Source of the DNA: Pseudomonas sp. RIT288 | GTDB lineage: Bacteria > Pseudomonadota > Gammaproteobacteria > Pseudomonadales > Pseudomonadaceae | NCBI RefSeq assembly: GCF_000631985.1 | Contig: NZ_JFYN01000002.1 | Location: forward strand, 186,001 to 250,000 | Length of the DNA: 64,000 nt | Direction of reading: 5' to 3' | Part shown: piece by piece, positions 17,812 to 25,805 of the stretch | Position numbering within the stretch: position 1 is the first letter of the stretch | Layout: each line of letters opens with the position of its first letter | Translations under genes and position numbers: made by a program | Notes under the pieces: generated by a model | What the model was told of the DNA's origin: nothing | Databases searched by the model: none | What the model saw: the letters and a program-made list of their open reading frames with translations, nothing else

Positions 17812-18522
17812 CTACCAGGGCAGGCGTTGTCCATAGTAGGCAAAGAACTGGCCGCTGTCGGCCGGGGTCAACTGGTCAATCAGGTTGAGTAACTGGTTAG
17901 CGGCAACGTCTGCCGGACGGGCGCTGGAAGCGCCGCGAAAAGGTTGCGACAAGCCCGACACGACCGTGCCCGGGTGCAGACTCAGCAAGCGGCTGTGCGG
18001 GCGGGTGCGCGCCAGTTCGATCGCCGCGGTCTTGATCAGCATGTTCAGCGCAGCCTTGGAGGCGCGATAGGCGTACCACCCGCCCAAACGGTTGTCGCCA
18101 ATGCTTCCGACCTTGGCCGAGAGCATCGCCATCGCCCCTTGAGGATCGAGCAGCGGCAAAAAATGCCGCAACACCATTGCCGGTCCCAGCGTGTTCACTT
18201 GAAACACGACTTGCAGCGCATCCGCCTCGATCGCGCTGTAGCTCTTTTCTGGCTTGATCCGGTCGCGATGCAGCAACCCAGCAGCGTGCACGATCAATTG
18301 ATAAGGCGCTTCGGCGGCCAGTTCAGCGGCGGCGCTGGCGATGGTTTCCGGTTGCTCCAGATCCAGCACTGGAACGGTATGGCGCCCCAGCTCACGAACG
18401 CCGGCACAGCGCGGGTCCTGACTGAGCTGCTGGCAAAATGCGCGACCGATAGCGCCACTGGCGCCGATCACCAGTGCGCGATAACCGTCGCCCAGGGAGG
18501 CCATGCTGAACGGGCTGTTCAT
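17812..18522 (-). CDS. SDR oxidoreductase of the light-response operon
   Basis: The 236-residue SDR resembles C-factor-type proteins. It has GASGAIG near residues 20-26, HAAGLLH in place of NNAG, Ser in LSAKVGSIG, and YRASK for the catalytic Tyr/Lys. Its start overlaps the stop of the DUF3833 gene (ATGA), so the two are coupled. In pseudomonads this gene travels with photolyase and folE; a role in pterin or membrane-lipid protection is only inference. Confidence 0.87.
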   Translation of the reverse strand: MNSPFSMASLGDGYRALVIGASGAIGRAFCQQLSQDPRCAGVRELGRHTVPVLDLEQPETIASAAAELAAEAPYQLIVHAAGLLHRDRIKPEKSYSAIEADALQVVFQVNTLGPAMVLRHFLPLLDPQGAMAMLSAKVGSIGDNRLGGWYAYRASKAALNMLIKTAAIELARTRPHSRLLSLHPGTVVSGLSQPFRGASSARPADVAANQLLNLIDQLTPADSGQFFAYYGQRLPW

Positions 18523-19061
18523 TGATTTTCTCCCGTGCCCTGACGACGGAAGAACAAGGTCACCTGGCCGACTTCAACACCGAGCTTGGACATGCGGGTG
18601 CGGTTGATCAGCGTGTCCTCGTCCATCTGGTACATCCAGTCGTCCATGCTCATTTCATAGGTCGTGCCGTCGACCGGCAGATTCAGGCGATAACGCCAGT
18701 GCAGTGCATTACCGGCGACCTGACCTGTGGCGACACCCACCACATCACCCGCACGCCCGCTCCAGCGCCCCTGGCCCTCGGGCGTCAGGGTCCAGACGCG
18801 GCGTTGACGCGTGCCGTCGCTGTACAGGAAGCGCTCATCGAGGATCAGGTTGTCGCCTTCGCGATGGCTGACGATATTGACTTCGAAGCGCTTGACCACC
18901 TCCCCGGAGCGCTTCTGAAACATCCCCCAGGCTTTCACGGGTTTGCTGAAAAAGCGCTGCAGATCCAGCGCTGGTTGCTGATCGGCATAGTGGCTGACAT
19001 CCACGCTGCCGCAGCTCGCAACGCCGAGTGCCAGAGCCAGTAAGAGCACAAGTCGAGCCAT
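18519..19061 (-). CDS. DUF3833 lipoprotein
   Basis: The 180-residue protein begins with a lipoprotein signal (MARLVLLLALALGVASC-GS; Cys at residue 17) and continues as a DUF3833 domain (FNVI-like HREGDNLILDERFLYSDG, then RWSGRAGDVVGVATGQVAGNALHWRY). The open frame reaches 19082, but the ATG at 19061 fits the lipobox. It is probably an outer-membrane or periplasmic lipoprotein. It is the first gene of the phrB operon, 54 bp downstream of the TGTACA-N12-TGTACA element. Function unknown. Confidence 0.87.
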   Translation of the reverse strand: MARLVLLLALALGVASCGSVDVSHYADQQPALDLQRFFSKPVKAWGMFQKRSGEVVKRFEVNIVSHREGDNLILDERFLYSDGTRQRRVWTLTPEGQGRWSGRAGDVVGVATGQVAGNALHWRYRLNLPVDGTTYEMSMDDWMYQMDEDTLINRTRMSKLGVEVGQVTLFFRRQGTGENQ

Positions 19062-19114
19062 TGCCGTTCTCCCTGAGTGCACAGGTATGGGGGTGAAATT
19101 AGGAGTGTCGTGCT

Positions 19115-19138
19115 TGTACAGTGGATTTGTCGTGTACA
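19115..19138. promoter_or_regulatory. LitR/CarH-type direct repeat TGTACA-N12-TGTACA
   Basis: Two perfect TGTACA hexamers separated by 12 bp lie between the folE gene and the DUF3833-SDR-DUF6482-phrB operon. This matches the type of element reported, from memory, for B12-dependent MerR-family LitR regulators at light-inducible promoters in Pseudomonas putida, and resembles the TnTACA-type CarH repeats. The site is upstream of the operon on the minus strand. The regulator gene is not in this window. Confidence 0.68.
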
Positions 19139-19167
19139 GGTTTATCGTGCCTGTCGAAGATCGGAAA

Positions 19168-19728
19168 TCAATTTCGCCGCCCGATCAGTTGCAGGAACTC
19201 CTGACGCGTCGTAGAGCTGTCGCGAAAGGCGCCGAGCATCACCGAGGAGGTCATGATCGAGTTCTGCTTTTCGACGCCGCGCATCATCATGCACATGTGC
19301 CTGGCTTCAATGACCACGGCCACGCCGGCGGCATCGGTGATCTGCTGGATCGCCTCGGCGATTTGCCGGGTGAGGTTCTCCTGGATCTGCAGACGACGGG
19401 CGAACATGTCCACCACGCGCGCTACTTTCGACAGGCCCAGCACCCTGCCGGTGGGGATGTACGCCACGTGCGCCTTGCCGATGAAAGGCAGCATGTGGTG
19501 CTCACACAAGGAATAGAGCTCGATGTCACTGACGATGACCATCTCATCGCTTTGCGATTCGAACAGGGCACCGTTGGTGACGTCTTCCAGGCTCATCGAG
19601 TAGCCGTTGCACAGATACTGCATCGCTTTGGCCGCGCGCTTGGGCGTGTCGAGCAGGCCTTCACGCTCGGGGTTTTCACCGACACCGACGAGGATTTCAC
19701 GGTAATGGCTGGCTAGTAGTGGGTTCAT
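19168..19728 (-). CDS. folE: GTP cyclohydrolase I
   Basis: The 186-residue enzyme is a complete type I GTP cyclohydrolase, converting GTP to dihydroneopterin triphosphate. Zinc ligands are visible as Cys and His in [12 protein letters not shown] and Cys in [12 protein letters not shown]; the family block [25 protein letters not shown] is intact. In light-response clusters folE is thought to supply a pterin, perhaps the antenna of photolyase. It is a separate transcription unit upstream of the phrB operon. Confidence 0.94.
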   Translation of the reverse strand: MNPLLASHYREILVGVGENPEREGLLDTPKRAAKAMQYLCNGYSMSLEDVTNGALFESQSDEMVIVSDIELYSLCEHHMLPFIGKAHVAYIPTGRVLGLSKVARVVDMFARRLQIQENLTRQIAEAIQQITDAAGVAVVIEARHMCMMMRGVEKQNSIMTSSVMLGAFRDSSTTRQEFLQLIGRRN

Positions 19729-19781
19729 TCAGGGTGCTCGCGGCAGTGCTGTGCGTTAGGGCCAATCCATAGCGGAAGAGT

Positions 19782-19806
19782 TGTACGAAATGAAGTGCTT
19801 TGTATA
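19782..19806. promoter_or_regulatory. degenerate LitR-like repeat upstream of folE
   Basis: On the plus strand TGTACG and TGTATA are spaced by 13 bp, a degraded form of the TGTACA-N12-TGTACA site at 19115. It lies about 55 bp upstream of the folE start codon. The odd spacing and mismatches make it tentative. Confidence 0.35.
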
Positions 19807-19877
19807 GGTTTTATTCAAGATAGGCTGAAAAAATCCACCTGACAATGAATCGGCAATCTTTTTTGTGCAGATACGAA

Positions 19878-19903
19878 AACCTCGCAGCGCAGCGCGCGAG
19901 GTT
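19878..19903 (-). terminator. hairpin downstream of the ene-reductase gene
   Basis: The 8-bp stem AACCTCGC / GCGAGGTT on the minus strand is followed by a short TTTTCG. A second hairpin (GCGCTCCC / GGGAGCGC, 19929-19952) precedes it. Together they likely terminate the gene ending at 19970. Confidence 0.6.
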
Positions 19904-19969
19904 GCGGGTGTAGCGGGGAAGAGAGGGGGCGCTCCCGAGGGAGTGGGAGCGCTGTGCGAATTCGCGGAA

Positions 19970-21094
19970 TTATTCGCTGTAGGTCGGGTAATCCACATAG
20001 CCTTCGGCATTGCCGCCGTAGACCGTGGCGGGGTTCAGCGGATTGAGCGGCCAGTCATTGGCGATGCGCGCCGGCAGGTCCGGGTTGGCCATGAACGGAC
20101 GGCCGAAAGCCACCAGATCCGCCAGTCCCGATTCAAGCAGTTGCGCACCGGATTCAGCGTTGTAGCGTCCGGCGTAAATGATTGCGCCACTGAAGGTATC
20201 GCGTACCGCACGGCGGAAGGTTTGCGGCATCGCGGGCGCGTCGTCCCAGTCCGCTTCAGCGATGGACAGGTAGGCAATGCCCACATCCTCAAGCACCTTG
20301 ATCGCTTCGATGTAAGTGGTGTGCGGGTCTTCCTCGACCATGCCCAGATAGGTGCGCGCTTCATCGGTGGTGGTGAACAGCGGTGCGAAACGCACGCCGA
20401 CCTTCTCCTTGCCGATGCACTCGGCGACACCCGACACCACTTCACGCAGAAAGCGCAGGCGATTGTGCAGCGAGCCTCCGTACTGATCGGTGCGCACATT
20501 GCTGTGGGCAGAAATGAACTGGTTCACCAGATAGCCGTTGGCACAGTGCAGTTCGATTCCGTCGAAGCCGGCGTCCATCGCATTGCGCGCCGCCTGTATA
20601 TAGAGCTGAACCAGTTCCTGGACCTCATCGGTGCTCAGTGCTCGCGGCGCGGATGGCGTAACCAGCTCTCCGGCGCCCGGCGCGGTTTCAATGAACACGC
20701 TGACCCGCTCGGTGGCGATGGCAGAAGCGGATACGGGGGCCGCACCATCGGGTTGCAACGCGGTATGGGACACACGTCCGACGTGCCAAAGCTGGGCGAA
20801 TATCACGCCGCCCTTTGTATGCACCGCTTCGGTGACTGTGCGCCATCCGGCAATTTGTTCAGGGGTGTGAATGCCGGGAGTCCAGGCGTAGCCCTGACCG
20901 CGAGGTTCGATCTGCGTGCCTTCGGTGATCAGCAGACCGGCGCCGGCGCGTTGCTGGTAATACTCGGCCATCAATGCGTTGGCGACATTGCCCGGTTGTG
21001 TGCTGCGCTGGCGGGTGAGGGGCGGCAGGACGATGCGGTTCTTCAGGGTGTGCAGGCCCAGTTTGACGGGGGTGAAGTAAGGGCTGTTTTTCAT
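19970..21094 (-). CDS. nemA: old yellow enzyme family alkene reductase
   Basis: The 374-residue FMN-dependent flavoprotein has the OYE marks: the flavin-contacting PPLTR near residue 24-28, the substrate-anion His/Asn pair in ELHCANGYLVNQFIS, TDQYGGSLHNR, and the C-terminal GRPFMANPDL. These enzymes reduce activated alkenes, N-ethylmaleimide and nitro compounds with NAD(P)H. An operator matching those near the NemR-like gene lies at 21116-21133, just ahead of the start. The neighbouring DJ-1/PfpI gene has its own operator. Confidence 0.92.
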   Translation of the reverse strand: MKNSPYFTPVKLGLHTLKNRIVLPPLTRQRSTQPGNVANALMAEYYQQRAGAGLLITEGTQIEPRGQGYAWTPGIHTPEQIAGWRTVTEAVHTKGGVIFAQLWHVGRVSHTALQPDGAAPVSASAIATERVSVFIETAPGAGELVTPSAPRALSTDEVQELVQLYIQAARNAMDAGFDGIELHCANGYLVNQFISAHSNVRTDQYGGSLHNRLRFLREVVSGVAECIGKEKVGVRFAPLFTTTDEARTYLGMVEEDPHTTYIEAIKVLEDVGIAYLSIAEADWDDAPAMPQTFRRAVRDTFSGAIIYAGRYNAESGAQLLESGLADLVAFGRPFMANPDLPARIANDWPLNPLNPATVYGGNAEGYVDYPTYSE

Positions 21095-21115
21095 GTGATT
21101 CCTGTTTTGGTCTTA

Positions 21116-21133
21116 TTAGACCAGTCGACTAGT
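21116..21133. promoter_or_regulatory. NemR-like operator A
   Basis: The element TTAGACCAGTCGACTAGT lies directly upstream of nemA. It has the TAGAC-N5-GNCTA form shared with the sites at 21952 and 22029. TetR-family NemR in E. coli binds a related TAGACC-type palindrome. Confidence 0.72.
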
Positions 21134-21189
21134 AGTGCGGCAAAAAAAACACCGTGCGCCATGCGCACGGTGTCTGGACGCTGGAGGGC

Positions 21190-21867
21190 TCAGCCCAACA
21201 GCTTCAGCAGTTTTTCGGCGACGGCTGCCGAGCTGGCAGGGTTTTGACCCGTCACCAGTTGGCCATCGGTCACCACGTGAACCTGCCAGTCAGCGACTTT
21301 GGAGTAGCGGCCGCCGAGACGCTGGAATTCGTCTTCGATCAGGAACGGCACGACATCGGTCAGGCCTACAGCGGCTTCTTCGGCATTGGTGAAACCGGTG
21401 ACGTCCCGGCCTTGAATCAACGGTTTGCCATCGGCAGCTACCACGTGACGCAGAACGCCCGGCGCATGGCAGACGAAACCGTGAGGTTTGTTGCTGCGGT
21501 CGAAGGCTTCGATCAGCGCGATCGAGTGTTTGTCTTCGGCCAGGTCCCACAGCGGGCCATGGCCACCGGGATAGAACACGGCATCGAAATCGTCAGCGCG
21601 GACATCCGCCAGGCGCCCGGTATTGGCCAGTGCCTGCTGAGCAGCAGGGTCCTGGCGGAAGCGGTCGGTTTCAGCGGTTTGTGCATCGGGCTCATCGCTT
21701 TTCGGATCGAGCGGTGGCTGGCCGCCGGCCGGCGATACCAGAGTGATCTGCGCGCCGGCATCCTTGAAGGCGTAGTAGGGGGCCGCGAACTCTTCGAGCC
21801 AGAAGCCGGTTTTCTTGCCGGTGTTGCCAAGCTGATCGTGCGAAGTCAGAACCATCAAGATTTTCAT
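21190..21867 (-). CDS. DJ-1/PfpI-family protein (Hsp31-like)
   Basis: The 225-residue protein belongs to the class I glutamine amidotransferase-like DJ-1/PfpI superfamily. The nucleophile-elbow cysteine is in GFVCHAPGVLR, with a Glu in GFWLEEFAAPYYAF early on and PGGHGPLWDL nearby, as in Hsp31-type glyoxalase III proteins. It likely detoxifies methylglyoxal or repairs glycated molecules. It shares the NemR-like operator signature with nemA and is divergent from nemR, which fits an electrophile-stress regulon. Confidence 0.87.
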   Translation of the reverse strand: MKILMVLTSHDQLGNTGKKTGFWLEEFAAPYYAFKDAGAQITLVSPAGGQPPLDPKSDEPDAQTAETDRFRQDPAAQQALANTGRLADVRADDFDAVFYPGGHGPLWDLAEDKHSIALIEAFDRSNKPHGFVCHAPGVLRHVVAADGKPLIQGRDVTGFTNAEEAAVGLTDVVPFLIEDEFQRLGGRYSKVADWQVHVVTDGQLVTGQNPASSAAVAEKLLKLLG

Positions 21868-21951
21868 AGAGCGCCCTGTATTGGTCTGGTGTCCTCGACG
21901 GGTTCGTCTGCGACACCTCGGAAGGAGTGACGGGTACAGAATAGATTCATA

Positions 21952-21970
21952 TTAGACCGGTCGTCTAGTA
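21952..21970. promoter_or_regulatory. NemR-like operator B
   Basis: TTAGACCGGTCGTCTAGTA contains the perfect palindrome TAGAC-CGGTC-GTCTA. It lies in the divergent space between the DJ-1/PfpI gene and nemR, closer to the former. Confidence 0.78.
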
Positions 21971-22028
21971 AATTTTTACGCTCGTGTTTCCGAGCCATCA
22001 CTGTGGCAAACTCCTGCTCATCAGAAAT

Positions 22029-22044
22029 ATACGACTGGTCTAAT
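22029..22044. promoter_or_regulatory. NemR-like operator C
   Basis: On the minus strand this reads ATTAGACCAGTCGTAT, a third copy of the operator core. It lies 20 bp ahead of the ATG at 22064 and overlaps an earlier in-frame ATG at 22043, so it supports the later start and autoregulation. Confidence 0.72.
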
Positions 22045-22063
22045 GTTTGGTATTTTGCGCCCC

Positions 22064-22648
22064 ATGAAACCGACCTACGACGATACCCGCCAACACCTGC
22101 TCGACACCGGTCACCGCATGATGGCCGAAAAGGGCTTCACCAGCGTTGGCCTGAGCGAGATCCTGCAGACCGCCGGTGTGCCCAAGGGCTCGTTCTATCA
22201 CTACTTCAAATCCAAGGAACTCTACGGCCAGGCGCTGCTGGAGGATTACTTTGTCGGCTACCTGGCGGACATGGAACGACGCCTGACTCTGCCTGGGCTC
22301 AGTGCCTATGAACGGCTGATGGATTACTGGCAGGGCTGGCAGAACCGCTGCACCCTGGAAGGTCATGGCGATGAATGCCTGGTGGTGAAGTTGAGCGCGG
22401 AAGTCGCCGACCTGTCCGAGTCGATGCGCCTCACCTTGCGTGACGGCGCCGAGCGCATTGTTGCGCGTATCACGACGTGCCTGGAAGAAGGGCAGTTGGA
22501 TAAAAGCTTGCCAGAGACCGACGCTCGGCAACTGGCAGAAACGCTCTATCAGCTTTGGTTGGGGGCGAGTTTGTTGAACAAGCTGCAGCGTACGGGGCAG
22601 TCGCTGCAGACGTCGATGGTGATGACGAAGCGGCTGTTGCAGCGCTGA
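22064..22648 (+). CDS. nemR: TetR-family regulator, NemR-like
   Basis: The 194-residue protein has a TetR helix-turn-helix (residues about 9-55; [19 protein letters not shown] then [15 protein letters not shown]) and a NemR-type ligand domain. Cys105 in [16 protein letters not shown] and Lys173 lie close to the positions of the redox pair Cys106/Lys175 described for E. coli NemR, which senses electrophiles and hypochlorite. An ATG at 22043 is in frame, but an operator overlaps it. It probably represses itself, the DJ-1/PfpI gene and nemA. Confidence 0.85.
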   Translation: MKPTYDDTRQHLLDTGHRMMAEKGFTSVGLSEILQTAGVPKGSFYHYFKSKELYGQALLEDYFVGYLADMERRLTLPGLSAYERLMDYWQGWQNRCTLEGHGDECLVVKLSAEVADLSESMRLTLRDGAERIVARITTCLEEGQLDKSLPETDARQLAETLYQLWLGASLLNKLQRTGQSLQTSMVMTKRLLQR

Positions 22649-22715
22649 AAACACCCACGACCCTTTCATATCGAGTACTTTTGCAAGCATCCGGCATCAG
22701 GATTTGGAGAACTTC

Positions 22716-23375
22716 ATGCGTGACATTATCGACGGCTTTCTGCGCTTTCAGCGTGAGGTATATCCGCAACGTGTCGAGCTGTTCAAGCAACTTGCGACCT
22801 CACAAAATCCGAAGGCGTTATTCGTTACCTGCTCGGACAGCCGTGTAGTGCCTGAGCTTCTTACACAGCGCGAACCCGGTGAACTATTCGTGATCCGCAA
22901 CGCCGGCAACATTGTGCCGTCGTACGGTCCCGAACCCGGTGGCGTGTCCGCTACCGTCGAATATGCTGTCGCCGTACTCGGCGTACAGGACATCGTGATC
23001 TGCGGGCATTCGGACTGCGGAGCGATGGGGGCGATATCGCGCTGCACCTGTCTGGATCATCTTCCGGCGGTCGCCAATTGGCTGCGTCACGCGGACGCTG
23101 CGAAAGCGATCAACGCGGCGCATGAGTTCGACACACCCCGCGCGAAGCTCGATGGTCTGGTCCGCGAAAATGTGATCGCGCAACTGGCGAACCTGCGCAC
23201 GCACCCCTCCGTGGCCCTCGCGCTCGAGCAAGGGCGCATGAATCTGCACGGATGGGTCTACGACATCGAGGCGGGGTGCATCGATGCGCTGGATGGTTCA
23301 ACCCGACGCTTTGTTCCCTTGGCTGATTCGCCGACTACCGTGGCGATCACTGCGCGCAACGGCAAGCAGATGTAA
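22716..23375 (+). CDS. beta-class carbonic anhydrase
   Basis: The 219-residue enzyme interconverts CO2 and bicarbonate. The zinc and catalytic residues are visible: Cys39, Asp41 and Arg43 in CSDSR, then His and Cys in [10 protein letters not shown]. The open frame begins with a TTG at 22704, but GGAG at 22707 points to the ATG at 22716. It stands alone between nemR and the TetR gene and seems unconnected to either. Confidence 0.92.
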   Translation: MRDIIDGFLRFQREVYPQRVELFKQLATSQNPKALFVTCSDSRVVPELLTQREPGELFVIRNAGNIVPSYGPEPGGVSATVEYAVAVLGVQDIVICGHSDCGAMGAISRCTCLDHLPAVANWLRHADAAKAINAAHEFDTPRAKLDGLVRENVIAQLANLRTHPSVALALEQGRMNLHGWVYDIEAGCIDALDGSTRRFVPLADSPTTVAITARNGKQM

Positions 23376-23401
23376 CGGCTGGCCTCATCTGAAATCGCCA
23401 G

Positions 23402-23433
23402 ACTTGTGACCTTATTCCTGTGTGGTCACAAGT
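23402..23433. promoter_or_regulatory. operator 1: ACTTGTGACC-N12-GGTCACAAGT
   Basis: A perfect 10-bp inverted repeat with a 12-bp spacer lies 35 bp upstream of the TetR start codon. Its core GTGACC-N12-GGTCAC recurs at 24205, 27293 and 27368, so it is the likely autoregulatory site of the TetR protein. Confidence 0.82.
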
Positions 23434-23467
23434 TGTCAGCCCGCAACAGGATGAGTAAGCTGCTGCC

Positions 23468-24094
23468 ATGAATCAGCTATCAATATCTGCCTCCTCGCCG
23501 AACACTCGTGGCCCGGCCGAGCACGACATTCGTGACCAGATTATCGCCGCCGCCAATGAGCACTTCAGCCAGTATGGCTACGCTAAAACCACGGTGTCCG
23601 ACCTGGCCAAGGCCATCGGTTTTTCCAAGGCGTACATCTATAAGTTTTTTGATTCCAAGCAGGCGATTGGCGAGGCCATTTGCGCCAATTGTCTGGGGCA
23701 AATCGTTGCAGCGGTCGAACAGGCCGTTAACGCAGAAGCTGTTTCGGCGACCGAGCGTTTCCGCAGATTGGTAAAAACCGTCATTGCCACGGGTGTGAAC
23801 CTGTTCTTCAACGACCGCAAGCTTTACGACATCGCGGCGTTTTCCGCCTCGGAGCGTTGGCACAGTGCCCAGGTGTATGAAGCACAGATCAAAGACTTTA
23901 TTGTCGACATCGTGCGGCAAGGGCGAGAGGCGGGGGAGTTCGAGCGCAAGACTCCACTGGACGAGACAGTCGAGGCGATCGATCTGGCGCTGCGACCTTT
24001 CGTCAACCCCTTGCTGTTGCAGCACAATCTGGATTTCATCGAGCAAGCGCCCACGCTGACCTCCAACCTCATCCTGCGCAGCCTCATGCCCTGA
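23468..24094 (+). CDS. TetR-family repressor of the FadL/RND efflux set
   Basis: The 208-residue protein has a TetR helix-turn-helix at residues about 22-68 (ANEHFSQYGYAKTTVSDLAKAIGFSKAYIYKFFDSKQ) and a divergent C-terminal ligand domain. It is upstream of the FadL-like gene and the RND pump. The GTGACC-N12-GGTCAC palindromes before all of these transcription units suggest it represses itself and them. The inducing compound is unknown; the FadL companion suggests a hydrophobic one. Confidence 0.86.
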   Translation: MNQLSISASSPNTRGPAEHDIRDQIIAAANEHFSQYGYAKTTVSDLAKAIGFSKAYIYKFFDSKQAIGEAICANCLGQIVAAVEQAVNAEAVSATERFRRLVKTVIATGVNLFFNDRKLYDIAAFSASERWHSAQVYEAQIKDFIVDIVRQGREAGEFERKTPLDETVEAIDLALRPFVNPLLLQHNLDFIEQAPTLTSNLILRSLMP

Positions 24095-24204
24095 CTGTCG
24101 CTGATCAAATTTTTCAGTCGATTCGAGTCAAAACGACATCCCCCCGCATGACGCTTCCTGTTCCCGGCAGATGATTGCCGGGAAGGCGCAATATTTTGCT
24201 CGTC

Positions 24205-24228
24205 GTGACCATTGACTGAATTGGTCAC
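24205..24228. promoter_or_regulatory. operator 2: GTGACC-N12-GGTCAC before fadL-like gene
   Basis: This element has the same half-sites and the same 12-bp spacer as operator 1, and lies 66 bp upstream of the FadL-like ATG. Confidence 0.82.
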
Positions 24229-24294
24229 ATGGATAATATGGCTTCGCTGTAGTGCTCGATGTTCTATTCCAGTGATCTCCATAGAGTCCCGACA

Positions 24295-25566
24295 ATGAAA
24301 AAAACAATGCTCAAGAGCCCCGTGGGCCTGGCCGTCGTGCTTGCGTCTTCCAATGTGCTTGCCGGTGGCTTTGCACTCAACGAACAAAGCATCAGCGGGA
24401 TGGGGTCCGGGTTTGCCGGGCGATCTTCATCGGCCGAAGACGCCAGTACGATCTACGGCAACCCGGCGGGCATGGCGCGACTTAAACAAGAGCAGGTCAG
24501 CGTGGGGGCGGCGACATTGTTCGCCAAGTCCGATATCAGCCGGACTCGCAGTACGTTCGGCGGCAAGGAGGACGGCGATATGGTGCCCACGACCACCGTA
24601 CCGATGGGCTATTACGTCAAACCCATCGATGAGCACTGGGCATTCGGCGTTGGGTTTTATGTACCTTTCGGGTTGATCACCGACTACGGCAGTGGGTTTG
24701 CCGGACGCTATTACGCCAACAAGAGCGAAGTCACCACGCTGACTTTCCAACCGACCATCAGCTACGCCTTTAACGAAAAAGTCTCGATCGGTTTCGGTCC
24801 GACCATCAACCGTATCGGTGGAGAGATATCGGGCATGGTGCCCAATCCATTAACCCCGGGGCGCAATGACGGCAAGCTCAAAAGCACGGGTGATGACACC
24901 GCGCTGGGCTTCAATGTCGGTGTGCTGGTGCAGGCGACAGATCAAACCCGTCTGGGGCTGACTTATCACTCCAAAGTCAGTTACCACCTGGATGCGAAAA
25001 CCAAGGTCACCGATGGCATCTTCAGCGTGCTGGGCGTCAGCGGCCGCAGTTATGACGCATCGCTGGATGTGGACACGCCGGAGTCGGTGGACTTTTCGGC
25101 GACACACCAACTCAACGATGACTGGACGTTATATGTCGGTAGCACCTAGACGCGCTGGAGCCGTTTCAAGGAGCTGACGATCGAAAACAGCGGCCTGCCG
25201 CCGTTGCTGAGCGGCCAATTGGGGACGATCAGCGAAGAGCAGGACTGGCATGACACGTGGGCTCACGCCATCGGTGCCGCCTATCAATTGAATAACCAGT
25301 GGGTGCTGCGTAGCGGGTTTTCGGTTGATCAATCACCCGCCAACAACACCCATCGCGGTCCCCGTATTCCTACGGGCGATCGAAAGGTTATCAGCTTCGG
25401 TGCGGGCTGGACGCCGGTGGAAAATCTCACCATCGACTTCGCTTATTCCTACCTCTGGGAGGAGAGCGTGAAGGTGAACGACACCTCGTCATCCAGAGGT
25501 GCCTACAGTGCCAGATACAAGAACAGTGCGAGCGGGCTCGGTACGTCTGTCAGCTACCGTTTCTAG
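24295..25566 (+). pseudogene. FadL-family outer-membrane transporter interrupted by an amber codon
   Basis: One reading frame runs from the ATG at 24295 to 25566 (423 residues), broken only by a TAG at 25147-25149 (codon 285). The start has a signal peptide (KKTMLKSPVGLAVVLASSNVLA-GGF) and the FadL N-terminus GGFALNEQSISGMGSGFAGRSSSAEDASTIYGNPAG. After the stop the same frame continues TRWSRFKEL, where FadL relatives usually have a Trp just before, so one TGG to TAG change explains it. The C-terminus GTSVSYRF is a normal barrel end. FadL proteins import fatty acids and other hydrophobic compounds. It may be a recent pseudogene or a sequencing error. Confidence 0.87.
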
Positions 25567-25587
25567 CTGAGGGCTGTACTCACAATG

Positions 25588-25621
25588 TGGGGGCGGGAGG
25601 GCGTGCTGCCTCCCGCCCCCA
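25588..25621 (+). terminator. large GC-rich hairpin after the fadL-like gene
   Basis: A 13-bp stem (TGGGGGCGGGAGG / CCTCCCGCCCCCA) with an 8-nt loop lies 21 bp after the stop. It lacks a T-run, but a second terminator follows. Confidence 0.65.
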
Positions 25622-25643
25622 CACGCGCAAGGGCATGTTTATC

Positions 25644-25677
25644 GGGCCGATTCTCGCAGCGAGGATGGCCCTTTTTT
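25644..25677 (+). terminator. Rho-independent terminator
   Basis: A GGGCC...GGCCC stem with an inner CTCG/CGAG helix is followed by TTTTTT on the plus strand. It closes the fadL-like unit before the convergent outer-membrane factor gene. Confidence 0.7.
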
Positions 25678-25805
25678 GTACGTCAAACCCCCATGACTTT
25701 GGCCATCAGGCTCTGATGAAAACGCCGTGGCATGGCCCACGTCAAAACCGCGATCGGCCTTTTGCTGCGTACTGTCGAGCAAACTCTTTGCGCAGCTGGC
25801 GAGCT

